The notes: a model not told the origin generated them from the sequence alone. 64,000 nucleotides of DNA from Natrononativus amylolyticus (GCF_024362525.1 NZ_CP101458.1:2728001-2792000); one strand, 5' to 3'; shown: positions 35,159 to 44,631, counted from the first letter of the stretch. Made by a program: numbers and translations.

Positions 35159-36118
35159 GTGACCACAGCACGCGAGTCGGGGACGAAACCGATCCTCTCG
35201 GTCGTCGTTCCGGTCTACAACGACCCGCGGGGGATCCGGGAGACGCTCGAGTCGGTAACGGCCCAGACCTACCCGGCCGAGGCGTACGAGATCCTCGCCG
35301 TCGACAACGGGAGCACCGACGGCACTCGAGAGGTGATCCGCGCGTTCGAATCGTTCCACGACACCGTCCGGTTGCTCGTCGAAGACGAGATCCAGGGCTC
35401 GTACGCCGCGCGAAACGAGGGGATCGAACACGCGCGCGGGGAGATCGTCTCGTTCGTCGACGCGGACATGACCGTCGAGGAAGACTGGGCGGAGTCGATC
35501 GTCGCCTCCTACGAGGAACACGGCTGGGACTACATGGGGTGTCCGGTCGAGCTGTACGTCGAGCGGGAGACGCTGACGGCGACCTACGATCGCACACTCG
35601 GCGGGTTCCCCGTCGAGCAGTACATGCGAGAGCGGAACTTCACCGGAACCGGCAGCCTCTCGGTTCGACGCGAGGTGTTCGACGCGGTCGGACGGTTCGA
35701 CGAGCGGATCGTCTCGCAGGGCGACGGCGAGTTCGGCAAGCGCGTCGCCGAGGCCGGCTTCGACCAGCACTTCGAGCCGGAGATCACGATGTACCACGCG
35801 GCGCGGTCGGACCTCCGGGCGTGGCTCAGAAAGCAGGTCCGGATCGGCCGCGGCGCGATCCAGAAGCAGGTGTACTACCCCGAGCGGACGGAGGGCGCAG
35901 AGCGCGTCCACCCGCTTCACCCGCGGAAGTTCCTGCCGCCGAACCCCCTGGGTTTCTACGAGCGACTCACCGCCCGCGAGGCCCGGCCGAGCGGCCGCGA
36001 GATCGCCGGTCTGTACGCGATCGACTCCCTGAGCAAGCTCGCGCGGACCGGCGGCGGCATCCTCGAGTGGATCGAACAGTCGCGCGCCGGGAACCGACCG
36101 GCGGGGGGTCGGCCGTGA
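35159..36118 (+). CDS. Glycosyltransferase family 2 protein
   Basis: A 319-residue GT-A enzyme. LSVVVPVYNDPRGIRETLES opens the nucleotide-binding fold; AVDNGSTDGTREVI, GSYAARNEGIEHARGEIVSF and VDADMTVEEDW (DxD-like DAD) follow; GTGSLSVRREVFDAVGRFDE is the acceptor loop. It transfers a sugar onto a growing surface glycan. I chose GTG 35159; a GTG 21 nt upstream adds MPWSGET. Its stop overlaps the next start by 4 nt (GTGA), so the two are translationally coupled. Confidence 0.9.
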   Translation: MTTARESGTKPILSVVVPVYNDPRGIRETLESVTAQTYPAEAYEILAVDNGSTDGTREVIRAFESFHDTVRLLVEDEIQGSYAARNEGIEHARGEIVSFVDADMTVEEDWAESIVASYEEHGWDYMGCPVELYVERETLTATYDRTLGGFPVEQYMRERNFTGTGSLSVRREVFDAVGRFDERIVSQGDGEFGKRVAEAGFDQHFEPEITMYHAARSDLRAWLRKQVRIGRGAIQKQVYYPERTEGAERVHPLHPRKFLPPNPLGFYERLTAREARPSGREIAGLYAIDSLSKLARTGGGILEWIEQSRAGNRPAGGRP

Positions 36119-36870
36119 TACGCAGGATCGCCAGACGAGGCCTTCGCGAGCTCGGACGGACCGGGATCTACCAGCGACTTCCCGACCGACACAACGACGT
36201 GCTGGTCTACCACTCCGTCGGGGGCGGCGGCTACGACGACATCCCCCAGACGCAGTTTCGGCGACAGCTCGAGTGGCTCACCGACGCCTACGAGGTCGTC
36301 GACCTGCCGGCGGTCAGAGAGCCGGGCGAGCGAAAACGGGTCGCGCTCACCTTCGACGACGCCCTCGAGTCGTTCGACGAGACGGTTCTGCCGCTCCTCC
36401 GGGAGTACTCGGTGCCGGCGACGGTGTTCGTCATCGGCGGGTCGCTCGGCGACGACCCCACCGTGACCGAGCTGCGGGGGGAGCCGCTCATGACGGCGGA
36501 GCGGCTCCGGGCGGTCGCGGACGATCCGCTCGTGACCGTCGGCTCGCACACGACGAACCACGTTCCGCTCACCGAACTCGACGACGAGTCGGCGCTGCGC
36601 GCGGAGATCACCGGCGGCGCCGAGCGGATCGAAGCCGAACTCGGCGTCTCCGTCGATCGGTTCTCGTACCCGTTCTACGACTGGTCGCCGGCGGTGCACG
36701 ACGTCGTCCGCGAGGAACACGAGTACGCCGTCAGGGGACAGGGCTCCGAGGCACTCATCACGGCGGAGACCGACCCGCACCTTATCCCCCGGATAAACGG
36801 CGCGGCGCCGCTCTCGACGCTCAAGTTCACCGTCTCCGATTCGAACAAACACCTCACGCGGCGCTCGTGA
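36115..36870 (+). CDS. Polysaccharide deacetylase family (NodB-type) protein
   Basis: A 251-residue protein with the NodB core. HNDVLVYHSVGGGGYDDIPQ and RVALTFDDALESFDETVLPL give the TFDD metal/base motif; SVPATVFVIGG follows; VTVGSHTTNHVPLTELD gives the HxxxH metal-binding histidines; RFSYPFYDWS ends the core. It would remove N-acetyl groups from a carbohydrate. GTG 36115 overlaps the preceding stop, joining it to the GT2 gene. The larger frame from 35047 is antisense composition upstream of this point and was discarded. Confidence 0.87.
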   Translation: MIRRIARRGLRELGRTGIYQRLPDRHNDVLVYHSVGGGGYDDIPQTQFRRQLEWLTDAYEVVDLPAVREPGERKRVALTFDDALESFDETVLPLLREYSVPATVFVIGGSLGDDPTVTELRGEPLMTAERLRAVADDPLVTVGSHTTNHVPLTELDDESALRAEITGGAERIEAELGVSVDRFSYPFYDWSPAVHDVVREEHEYAVRGQGSEALITAETDPHLIPRINGAAPLSTLKFTVSDSNKHLTRRS

Positions 36871-36942
36871 ATCGGACTAGCAGGGACCCAACCGAGGCTA
36901 ACTGGTGCATATATAAATAGACGCTCGAGGAGTGGCCCACAC

Positions 36943-37701
36943 ATGGAACGACGAGCGATCGTCCTCGCCGCCGGCCGGGGGAAACGGCTCCAGCCGCTCA
37001 CGGACGACACCCCGAAGACGCTGCTCGACGTCGGCGGACAGCCCATTCTCGATCACATCTTCGACGCCCTCGAGGCGACCGGCTACGACGAGGTGGTCGT
37101 CGTAACGGGGTTCGAGCGCGAACAGATCGAGGACCACTGCGGCTCGCGCGAGGGTCTCGCCGTCGAGTTCGTCCACAACGCGGAGTACGACTCGACGAAC
37201 AACATCTACTCGCTGTGGCTCGCCGAGGAGTACGCGGCGGACGGCTTTACCCTGATCAACGCCGACACGCTGTTCCCCGCGGCGAGCCTCGAGCGCCTGC
37301 ACCGGGCCGGGGGAAGCGCGCTGCTCGTCGATACCCGAAACGCGCTCGAGGACGAGGAGATGCAGGTCGCCCTCGACGCCGAGCGCGTCGAGACGATCGG
37401 CAAGGACCTCGACGGCGAGGATCGGGCGACCGGCGTCTACCTCGACGACGGCGACGGGGAGTACATCGGCGTCTCGCGGTTCACCGCCGAGGACGCCGCC
37501 CGACTGTTCGACCACCTCGAGGCGTTCGTCGACCGGGGAGCGGTCACCGACTGGTACGAGGCGGCGTTCGACCGGCTCTTCGCCGAGCGCGAGATCGAGT
37601 ACGTCGAGATCGGCGAGCCCTGGATGGAGATCGACACCCCGGAGGACCTCGAGCGGGCGCGCGGTCGGTGGCCACAGGCGACGCCCGAACGACCGCTGTG
37701 A
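36943..37701 (+). CDS. Nucleotidyltransferase, LicC-like cytidylyltransferase candidate
   Basis: A 252-residue sugar/alcohol-phosphate nucleotidyltransferase. AIVLAAGRGKRLQPLTDDTP with KTLLDVGGQPILDH is the classic GxGxRLxPLTxxxPK motif; VHNAEYDSTNNIYSLWLAEE resembles the STNNxxSL segment of LicC-like choline-phosphate cytidylyltransferases and CTP:glycerol-type relatives; INADTLF carries the metal Asp and PWMEIDTPEDLERA ends the domain. It could make a CDP-alcohol donor, which fits with the CDP-glycerol glycerophosphotransferase-like gene whose GTG overlaps its stop. The substrate is inferred. Confidence 0.85.
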   Translation: MERRAIVLAAGRGKRLQPLTDDTPKTLLDVGGQPILDHIFDALEATGYDEVVVVTGFEREQIEDHCGSREGLAVEFVHNAEYDSTNNIYSLWLAEEYAADGFTLINADTLFPAASLERLHRAGGSALLVDTRNALEDEEMQVALDAERVETIGKDLDGEDRATGVYLDDGDGEYIGVSRFTAEDAARLFDHLEAFVDRGAVTDWYEAAFDRLFAEREIEYVEIGEPWMEIDTPEDLERARGRWPQATPERPL

Positions 37702-38909
37702 TCCGCCGCGCCGCGGGAGGGCTGCTCGCCGGGTTCCTGTTCGTGCTCTCGCTCGTGAGCCCGCGGGACGACTCGCTGTGGGTGTTCGGCTCGAACGGCG
37801 GCGACGCCTTCCGGGACAACGCGAAGTACCTGTTCCTGGACACGGCCGACCGGCGAGCGCACGTCAGGGCGGTGTGGCTCTCGCGAAACGACGAGGTCGT
37901 GACCGCACTCCGGGAGCGGGGGTACGAGGCGTTTCACGCCGACTCGCTCCGGGGCCGGTGGATCGCGCTGCGGGCGGGGTACGTCTTCGTGACCCACGGG
38001 ATGCCGGACGTGAACCGCCCGTGTGCCGGCGGCGCGACCAAGGTGTTGCTCTGGCACGGCGTCGCGCTGAAGCGGATCGGCTGGGACGCACCGAAGCTCC
38101 GACGCAGGCGCGAGCGGCTGAAACGGCTCGTCAAGGACGCCCTGTTCGACCGCTACGACTGGATCACGGTCCCGAGCGAGGCGATGGTCGAGCCGTTCGC
38201 CTCCGCGTTCCGGATCGACGCGGACAGGGTCCTCGCGACGGGCTACCCGCGAAACGACGTTCCCGCGGGGGCGTGGGAGGGCGAGGACCCGCTTCGAGAG
38301 GAGGCCCTCGAGGAGCGCTACCGGAACTACCGCGAGGCGGGACCGGTGATCCTCTACGTGCCGACGATCCACCGCGAGACGGGGCAAGCGGTCGTCGACC
38401 ACCTCGACCTCCACGAATTGGATCGGTGGCTGGCGTCGCGGGGCGCCCGACTCCTGTTCAAACCCCATCCCGCCGAGCCCATCGACCTCGAGGGGGAGTT
38501 CTCCCGGATCGTCGAGGTGCCGGAGGAGGTCGACGTCTACCCGCTGCTCGCTCACACCGACGCGCTGCTCACGGACTACTCGTCGATCTACGTCGACTAC
38601 TTACACCTCGACAGGCCGGTGGTCTTCTACCCCTTCGACCTCGAGGCCTACCGGGCCGAGCGCGGCTTCTACCTCGACTACGACGCGGCGACGCCCGGAC
38701 CGGTGGCGACCGAGTTCGACGACCTCCTCGAGCGACTCGAGGAGGTACTCGAGGCCGACGAGTACGCTCGAGAGCGCGAGCGAGTCCGGGAGGCGCTGGT
38801 GAACACCGGGACCGAGAGCCGGTGTCGGGCGGTCGGGGACCGGTTCGATCCGAGAGTCGGCTGTTCCGACCGCGGACGTGGGCGCGATCGCGCCCGATTC
38901 GAGGACTGA
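37698..38909 (+). CDS. CDP-glycerol glycerophosphotransferase family (TagB/TagF-like) protein
   Basis: A 403-residue protein. After a short hydrophobic N-terminus it has the family signature set: KVLLWHGVALKRIGWD, TVPSEAMVEPFASAFRIDAD, ATGYPRNDV, ILYVPTIHRE, LLFKPHPAEPID and LLTDYSSIYVDYLHLDRPVV. These include the catalytic histidines and the donor-binding Ser-Ser-Asp region of TagF. Such enzymes transfer polyol-phosphate units from CDP-glycerol or CDP-ribitol onto glycans (teichoic-acid chemistry). GTG 37698 overlaps the previous stop by 4 nt, making the cytidylyltransferase its likely donor supplier. A basic tail closes the protein. Confidence 0.88.
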   Translation: MIRRAAGGLLAGFLFVLSLVSPRDDSLWVFGSNGGDAFRDNAKYLFLDTADRRAHVRAVWLSRNDEVVTALRERGYEAFHADSLRGRWIALRAGYVFVTHGMPDVNRPCAGGATKVLLWHGVALKRIGWDAPKLRRRRERLKRLVKDALFDRYDWITVPSEAMVEPFASAFRIDADRVLATGYPRNDVPAGAWEGEDPLREEALEERYRNYREAGPVILYVPTIHRETGQAVVDHLDLHELDRWLASRGARLLFKPHPAEPIDLEGEFSRIVEVPEEVDVYPLLAHTDALLTDYSSIYVDYLHLDRPVVFYPFDLEAYRAERGFYLDYDAATPGPVATEFDDLLERLEEVLEADEYARERERVREALVNTGTESRCRAVGDRFDPRVGCSDRGRGRDRARFED

Positions 38910-39033
38910 ACCAGAACGAACAGGTCGGGCGGAACCCGAGAACCGATAGAGCGATCGTGTCCGTTCGAACCACCCGACCAGCGCGAGAGCGAGCCGTTAT
39001 CGTCCGTCGACCCCGAGTAACGGACGATCGACG

Positions 39034-40971
39034 ATGATCGGACGAGAGAGAGCCGGCTCAGGGGCGGTTCGTACCGCCGTGATTCTTCTGTTCGTCTGTC
39101 TGCTGTTCGTCGCCCCGGCGGCCGGCCACGCCTACCTCGCCGAGTCGACGCCCGGGGAGGGCGAGCGCCTCGAGGAACTCCCCGCGGCGGTCGAACTCCG
39201 GTTCGCCGGCGACGGCATCGAACTCGCGGAGATCACCGTCACCGATCCCGACGGGGCGGACGTCAGCGGCGAGGCGGCCGTCGACCCCGACGATCGGCGG
39301 GTCGTGACCGCGCCGCTCGAGGGAGACGGGGACGGGGTGTACGTCGTCGAGTGGGAGGTGCTGGCCGACGACGGCCACACGACGACCGGAACGTACCTCT
39401 TCGTCGTCGGCGAGGGCGAACTCGACCGCGACCAGCTGCTCGCGGTTCAGGACGACGGCGACGACGACGTGTCGTGGCTCGAGGCAGCGGCCAAGGGTCT
39501 GGTGTTGCTCTCGGTCGTCGGACTCGTCGGCGTGCCGGTGACCCTCTGGGTCGCGGTGTATCCGGTGTTCGGGTCGGTCGGGCGCGGGAACGACGCCCTC
39601 GGCGACCGGCGGGTGAAACGGCTGCTCGCCGGCGCCGCGGTCGCCCTGCTCGCCGGCGTCGTCACCCTCGGGTTCGTCCAGGCGACGTCAGTCGGCGCCT
39701 CGCCGACGCGGGCGAGCCTCGAGGCGTACCTCGGAACGACCCTCGGGCGCGCGTGGCTGGGTCAGGTGGCCGTCGCCGCCGGCGTCGCGGGCGTGCTGGC
39801 GGTCTCGACGCGACGGGACCTCCCCCGCCGGTACTGGCTCGGCGCGGCCGTCGCCGGCGGGCTCGCGGTCCAGCTCGCGATCGGCTGGACGAGCCACTCC
39901 GCGACGATGATCGCCCGCCTCGAGGGGGCCGCGGTCGACGTCGCCCACGTCGGGAGCGCGGCGCTCTGGGTCGGCGGGCTGGCCGCACTCGCACTCGCGG
40001 TGCCGCCCCTTCTCGAGCGGGTTCCCGCCGACCGGCGCGCCCGCGTCGCCGGGACCGTCGTCGCGCGCTTTTCGATCGTCGCGCTGACCGGCGTCACGGT
40101 CGGGCTCACGACCGGGTTACTGCTCGCGGCCTGGCACGTGCCCGACCTCGCGGCCCTCGAGTCGACGCTGTACGGCACCGCGCTCTCGGCGAAGACCGCG
40201 CTCGTCGCGCTCGCGCTCGGGCTCGGCGGGGTCACCCGGTTCGTCCTCCTGCGACGGCTGCGAACCGCCGACGGGGACGGCCCCGCGGCGAGCGGCCGGC
40301 CGATCAGCAGCGACGGCGGACGAGGGGACGAGCCGACGGATCCGACGGTGGGCTCGGTCGTCCGTGCGATCCGCCTCGAGGTCGCCATCCTCGTGCTCGT
40401 CGTCGTCCTCTCGGGCGTGATCACGTCCGTACCGACGGCCGCGGTGGCCGGCGACGACGCCCACGAGCCGGCGGTTCTCGAGCGCGGCGACGGCGACCTC
40501 GACGTTATCGTGACCGTCGTCCCCTCCTTCGAGGCGCACGACCGCGCGCACGTCGAGGAGGGCGAGCCGGTCGTCTTCGACGTCTCGCTCGAGCGCGGCG
40601 GCGAGCGGGTGTCCGCCGACGACGGGGTCGACCTCTTCGTGCGAAACGAGCGCCACGGAACCGACTTCCAGGTGCGCCTCGAGGAGACCGACGACGGGAC
40701 GTACTCGACGGTACAGAGCCTGCCGGAGCCGGAGTGGTGGGACGTCCGCGCGACCGCGTGGGTCGACGGCGACCACGCGAGCGAGTGGGTCGGAGTGTAC
40801 GCGATTCCGGAGGGACACGCCCACGCCGATCACGACCACGACCAGCAGGGCGCCCCCGACGGCCCGTTCGCGGTCTGGCTCCAGCTTGGTGCCGTCGTCG
40901 TCGGGCTTCTCGGAACGGTCGCGGTCGTCCTCGAGACGCTTCGGTTCGATCGGCACGTCCGGGACGGCTGA
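39034..40971 (+). CDS. CopC-CopD fusion copper-handling membrane protein
   Basis: A 645-residue protein. A signal peptide precedes AGHAYLAESTPGEGERLEEL, whose mature N-terminal His is the CopC copper ligand; the CopC domain ends with WEVLADDGHTTTGTYLF, which supplies the Asp/His pair. Then come about eight transmembrane helices of the CopD/PcoD type (about 150-470), with WTSHSATMIARLEGAAVDVA in the middle, and an extracytoplasmic C-terminal region (about 475-600) before a final helix. CopCD systems move copper into or across the membrane. A His-rich HAHADHDHDQQ just before the last helix could bind metal. Downstream genes suggest a metal-homeostasis cluster. Confidence 0.88.
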   Translation: MIGRERAGSGAVRTAVILLFVCLLFVAPAAGHAYLAESTPGEGERLEELPAAVELRFAGDGIELAEITVTDPDGADVSGEAAVDPDDRRVVTAPLEGDGDGVYVVEWEVLADDGHTTTGTYLFVVGEGELDRDQLLAVQDDGDDDVSWLEAAAKGLVLLSVVGLVGVPVTLWVAVYPVFGSVGRGNDALGDRRVKRLLAGAAVALLAGVVTLGFVQATSVGASPTRASLEAYLGTTLGRAWLGQVAVAAGVAGVLAVSTRRDLPRRYWLGAAVAGGLAVQLAIGWTSHSATMIARLEGAAVDVAHVGSAALWVGGLAALALAVPPLLERVPADRRARVAGTVVARFSIVALTGVTVGLTTGLLLAAWHVPDLAALESTLYGTALSAKTALVALALGLGGVTRFVLLRRLRTADGDGPAASGRPISSDGGRGDEPTDPTVGSVVRAIRLEVAILVLVVVLSGVITSVPTAAVAGDDAHEPAVLERGDGDLDVIVTVVPSFEAHDRAHVEEGEPVVFDVSLERGGERVSADDGVDLFVRNERHGTDFQVRLEETDDGTYSTVQSLPEPEWWDVRATAWVDGDHASEWVGVYAIPEGHAHADHDHDQQGAPDGPFAVWLQLGAVVVGLLGTVAVVLETLRFDRHVRDG

Positions 40972-41082
40972 CGGGTCGGGTCGTCGGGAGTCGCCGGGTC
41001 TGCGGAGCCGTGTGACACCGATCGACCCGATTTCGGCGTTCGCACCAGAACCCGAAAGGGGGTGCGGTGCCGACGCTCGAGT

Positions 41083-42312
41083 ATGCAAACGTCGATGGGT
41101 CGGCGCCGGTTCGTCCGGGTGGCAGGCGCTGGCATCGCGGTCGGGTTAGCCGGCTGTCTCGGCGACGATGGCGACGAGCCGGCAGAGACGAACGACTCGA
41201 CCGAGAGCACCAACAGCGACGGCGGCGAGAGCGACGACGCGCCGCCCGAGCCGGGAAGCGAGGGGCTCGTCTACGCGTTCGCCCCCGACACGATCGCCCT
41301 CATCGACCCGGACGAGGGCGCCGTCGTCAACGAGATCACCGACGGCGTCGACGGCGCGGAGTGGGGCGATCCGCGGATCACCGCCGACCGCGAGCGGATC
41401 TTCGTTACCGAGGGGAGCCGAGCGCGACTCGCCGTCGTGAACACCGCGACTCGAGCGCTCGAGGAGTGGGTCGACGTCGGCCCCGATCCCGTTCACGCCT
41501 ACAACCCGGTCGAGGGCGAGATCTGGGCGCACTCCGACGCCGAGGGGGCGTTCTACGTCGTCGACGCGGAGACCCTCGAGGTGCTCGACACCGTCGAATC
41601 GGGTCTCGAAGGTGGCGGCCACGGCAAACTGCTCTCGCATCCGGACCTCGGCGAGCGAGCCTACGGCGCGAACGTGACCGCGCCGGCGGCGACGACGATC
41701 GACCTGGCCGAACGCGAGCGGACGGGCCACGTCGACCTCGGCGAGGAGGGCGGCACTCACTACAAGGCGTACGCTCCCGAGACCGGGCTGGCGTACTTCC
41801 AGCGGTCGGGCGTCGGTGAAACCGCCGTCGTCGACACCGAACGCGACGAACTCGCCGACGCGCTCCCGTTCGACGGCGGGCTGTACCTCTCTCCGGACGA
41901 GACGCTGCTCGCGGTCCTCGACGGGGAGACGGTTCGGTTCGTCGACGCGACGAGCGAGGACAGCGAGGTCGTCGGCGAGATCGACGTCGAGGGCGAGCCG
42001 GGCGCGCTCCGGTACTACGAGGGCGACGACGCGCTGTACGCGTTCGCCGCGAACACCGAACCCGCCGACGTCGCCGTGCTCGACGTCGACCGACTGGAAG
42101 AGATCGACCGCCTCGCGGTCGGCGCGATCGACGGCCGGTACCGAGCGGGCGTCGCCGGCGGCGACTACTTCGTCACGCCGTCGGACGCCGACGGCACGGT
42201 CGCGGTGGTCGATATGGCCGCTCGAGAACTCGTCGCCGAGGTGGACGTCGCGCCGGGCGTCGACACCGTCCAGTACGTCGGCGAGTCGGGAACGGGATAC
42301 TCGAGCCGGTAG
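41083..42312 (+). CDS. Tat-exported beta-propeller lipoprotein (YncE/AztD-like)
   Basis: A 409-residue protein. GRRRFVRVAGAGIAVGLAGC combines a twin-arginine signal with a lipobox (Cys25), so it is exported folded and anchored. An acidic linker leads to repeating four-strand blades such as LVYAFAPDTIALIDPDEGAV and EEWVDVGPDPVHAYNPVEGE, giving a six- to seven-bladed propeller. His-containing loops (EGGGHGKLLSHPDL, EEGGTHYKAY) recall the zinc-metallochaperone AztD, which would fit with its neighbours, the CopC-CopD fusion and the COG0523 GTPase. Metal binding is inferred only; a generic YVTN propeller is the alternative. Confidence 0.8.
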   Translation: MQTSMGRRRFVRVAGAGIAVGLAGCLGDDGDEPAETNDSTESTNSDGGESDDAPPEPGSEGLVYAFAPDTIALIDPDEGAVVNEITDGVDGAEWGDPRITADRERIFVTEGSRARLAVVNTATRALEEWVDVGPDPVHAYNPVEGEIWAHSDAEGAFYVVDAETLEVLDTVESGLEGGGHGKLLSHPDLGERAYGANVTAPAATTIDLAERERTGHVDLGEEGGTHYKAYAPETGLAYFQRSGVGETAVVDTERDELADALPFDGGLYLSPDETLLAVLDGETVRFVDATSEDSEVVGEIDVEGEPGALRYYEGDDALYAFAANTEPADVAVLDVDRLEEIDRLAVGAIDGRYRAGVAGGDYFVTPSDADGTVAVVDMAARELVAEVDVAPGVDTVQYVGESGTGYSSR

Positions 42313-42375
42313 ATCGGCTCCGGACGGAGCCGGAACCGGAAGACCGACAAGCGCCCGCCCCCGCACGACTAGCGA

Positions 42376-43593
42376 ATGTCCGTCCCGGTCACGATCCTCT
42401 GTGGCGGCCTCGGCGCCGGAAAGACGACGCTGCTCTCGCGGCTCCTCGAAACCGACGACCGCGAGATCGCCGTCGTGGTCAACGACGTCGGCGAGGTGAA
42501 CGTCGACGCCGATCTCGTCGAAGCGCGAACCGACCTCGAGAGCGGCGCGGAGGTCACCGCCCTGGAGAACGGCTGTATCTGTTGTAGCCTTGGGACGGAG
42601 CTCTCCCGGTCGGTGATCGAACTCTGGAAGCGCTACGAGTTCGACGCCCTCGTCGTCGAAGCGTCGGGCGTCGGCGAGCCCGAGCCGATCGCCCACCAGT
42701 TCGTCCGCGGCCCCGCCGGCGGCCCCTACGAGCTGGACCAGCTCGTCACGGTAGTCGACGCCCGCGCGTTCCACGACGCGTTCGCCGAGGGCGACGAGGT
42801 TCCGGAACGGCGCGGCCCCGACGAGAGCGGGACGCGCCCGCTCGCGGACCTGCTGCTCGAGCAGGCGGAGTTCTGCGACCTGCTCGTCGTGAACAAGTGC
42901 GACCTGGTAAGCGACGACGAGTGCGAGCGGGTGGTGGCGCTGCTCGAAACCCTCCAGCCCCGGGCGGAGATCCTGACGACGGCGTACGGCGCCGTCGACC
43001 CCGACGAGTTACTCGAGGCCGGCCGGTTCGACCTCACCGCGGCGCGCGAGGCCGCGGGCTGGAAGGCGGCGATCGAGGCCGACGCCGACGGCGACCGCCA
43101 CGCACACGCTCACGACCACACCCACCCGCCCGAACGCTACGGCATCGAGGTCGACACCTACCAGCGAACCCGTCCGCTCCACCCCGAGCGGTTCGCCGCC
43201 CTGCTGGCGGACCTGCCGGCGGGACTCGTCCGCGCGAAGGGACTCTGCTGGCTCGCCGGGCGGGAGCGGGCGGCGATCACGATGAGCTACGCGGGGACGG
43301 AAACGAGCCTCGAGGTCACCGGCCGCTGGATCGCGAGCTTTTCGGAGCAACAACAGGAGACCTACCGGGAGAGCCAGCCCGACCTCGTCTGGGACGAGCG
43401 GTGGGGCGACCGCGAGTGCCGGCTGGCGCTGATCGGCCGGAACGTCTCGATGGACGCGCTCTGTGACCGCCTGGACGACTGTCTGCTCACCGACGCGGAG
43501 CTCGAGGCGGACTGGTCTCTGTACGAGAATCCGGCGCCGACCTCGATGGGCGAACTGGTGACGGTCGGCGAGAGCGACCGTAGAGACGGCTGA
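42376..43593 (+). CDS. COG0523 (CobW/ZNG1-type) GTPase, metallochaperone
   Basis: A 405-residue G3E-family GTPase. Walker A GGLGAGKT is at about 10-17, followed by NDVGEVNVDADLV and the CxCC zinc-binding motif GCICCSLG (Cys67, 69, 70). The GTP specificity motif is NKCDL, and a His-rich stretch DRHAHAHDHTHPP precedes the CobW C-terminal domain (HPERFAALLADLPAG). Members insert or deliver zinc or other metals to client proteins using GTP. The adjacent CopC-CopD and propeller lipoprotein genes, in the same direction, support a metal-homeostasis role. The metal cannot be identified from the sequence. Confidence 0.9.
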   Translation: MSVPVTILCGGLGAGKTTLLSRLLETDDREIAVVVNDVGEVNVDADLVEARTDLESGAEVTALENGCICCSLGTELSRSVIELWKRYEFDALVVEASGVGEPEPIAHQFVRGPAGGPYELDQLVTVVDARAFHDAFAEGDEVPERRGPDESGTRPLADLLLEQAEFCDLLVVNKCDLVSDDECERVVALLETLQPRAEILTTAYGAVDPDELLEAGRFDLTAAREAAGWKAAIEADADGDRHAHAHDHTHPPERYGIEVDTYQRTRPLHPERFAALLADLPAGLVRAKGLCWLAGRERAAITMSYAGTETSLEVTGRWIASFSEQQQETYRESQPDLVWDERWGDRECRLALIGRNVSMDALCDRLDDCLLTDAELEADWSLYENPAPTSMGELVTVGESDRRDG

Positions 43594-43765
43594 GACGGTC
43601 TGCCCTGCGGAGTTCCCCGCGCACCCGCAGGCCGGTTCGCGGCTGCGCCGGAACTGACGTGCGGAAACCGTCCGAGAGCAGCCGCAAGTGTTCGGTAGCC
43701 GCCCCCGCGGCGAGCCGTCGACCGCATCGGTAGCGATTATGGCGTCGCGCTCACGATACTACGGT

Positions 43766-44356
43766 ATGACGACCGACGACGCAGCCGACAGGCGGAGCAC
43801 CGACCACCACGGACACGACGTCATCGACCCGCTGTACGTCGCGGTGGTGACCGTCTCGAGTTCGAAATCGGCCGAATCCGATCCGGACGACCCCGGCGGC
43901 GACACGGTACAGGAGTGTTTCGAGGCCGACGGCCACGAGGTCCGCGAGCGCGTTCTCGTCCGCGACGACTACGCGACGATCCGCACCGCCGTCCGGAGCC
44001 TGGTCGCCCGCCGCGAGATCGACGTCGTCGTGACCACCGGCGGGACGGGCGTCACCGCCGACGACGTCTCACCCGAGGCGGCGTCGGGACTGTTCGAGCG
44101 CGACCTCCCAGGGTTCGGCGAGCTGTTCCGCTCGCTCTCCTGGGACGAGGTCGGCACGCGCGCGATGGCCTCCCGCGCGACGGCCGGCATCGCGAGCGAC
44201 ACGCCGGTGTTCTGCCTGCCGGGGAGCAAGAACGCCTGCCGAACCGCCTGCGAGCAGCTCATCGTCCCCGAGGCGCCGCATCTCGCCGGACTGGCGACGC
44301 GCCACCGGGTCGACGGAACCGATCAGACGCTGGCGGAGTACCAGGACGACGCCTGA
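43766..44356 (+). CDS. moaB: Molybdenum cofactor biosynthesis protein MoaB/MogA
   Basis: A 196-residue MogA/MoaB domain. LYVAVVTVSSSKSAESDPDD opens the fold, VVTTGGTGVTADDVSPEA is the molybdopterin-binding TTGGTG motif, and VFCLPGSKNACRTACEQLIV follows near the end. It adenylylates molybdopterin before molybdate insertion. The N-terminal ~20 residues are a charged linker. ATG 43766 is taken as the start; a frame opening 78 nt upstream adds an unlikely leader. T-rich AATTTTTT about 35 nt after the stop may be its terminator. Confidence 0.9.
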   Translation: MTTDDAADRRSTDHHGHDVIDPLYVAVVTVSSSKSAESDPDDPGGDTVQECFEADGHEVRERVLVRDDYATIRTAVRSLVARREIDVVVTTGGTGVTADDVSPEAASGLFERDLPGFGELFRSLSWDEVGTRAMASRATAGIASDTPVFCLPGSKNACRTACEQLIVPEAPHLAGLATRHRVDGTDQTLAEYQDDA

Positions 44357-44502
44357 GAGCGACACGCCAGCGCGTCTCGCGACTTGGATAGCAATTTTTT
44401 GAGTGGAGTTAGTAATGATCCACAAGACGTTGCCGGTATTACACAACCGCACGCCGGGTGCTAACAGCCTTTATGAGGGGAAACGTCGTCAGTTCGAACG
44501 CT

Positions 44503-44631
44503 ATGTGCCACTGCTTCGACGACGTCGACGAACTGAGTGCCAGCGAGCGCGAGGAGATCCTCGAGTCCCACACCCGCGAGGAGCTCGAGGCGGAGTTGAG
44601 CGACGACGAACTCGCGACGCTCACCGCGTAA
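44503..44631 (+). CDS. Small acidic protein with N-terminal CHC motif
   Basis: A 42-residue reading frame, MCHCFDDVDELSASEREEIL followed by a helical, Glu/Asp-rich remainder ending ELATLTA. Its composition is fully haloarchaeal. CTTTATGA stands about 34 nt upstream, a good TATA position for a short leader. Cys2-His3-Cys4 could bind a metal, perhaps in a homodimer. The family is unknown to me. It lies between moaB and the tRNA (CAT). Confidence 0.7.
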   Translation: MCHCFDDVDELSASEREEILESHTREELEAELSDDELATLTA

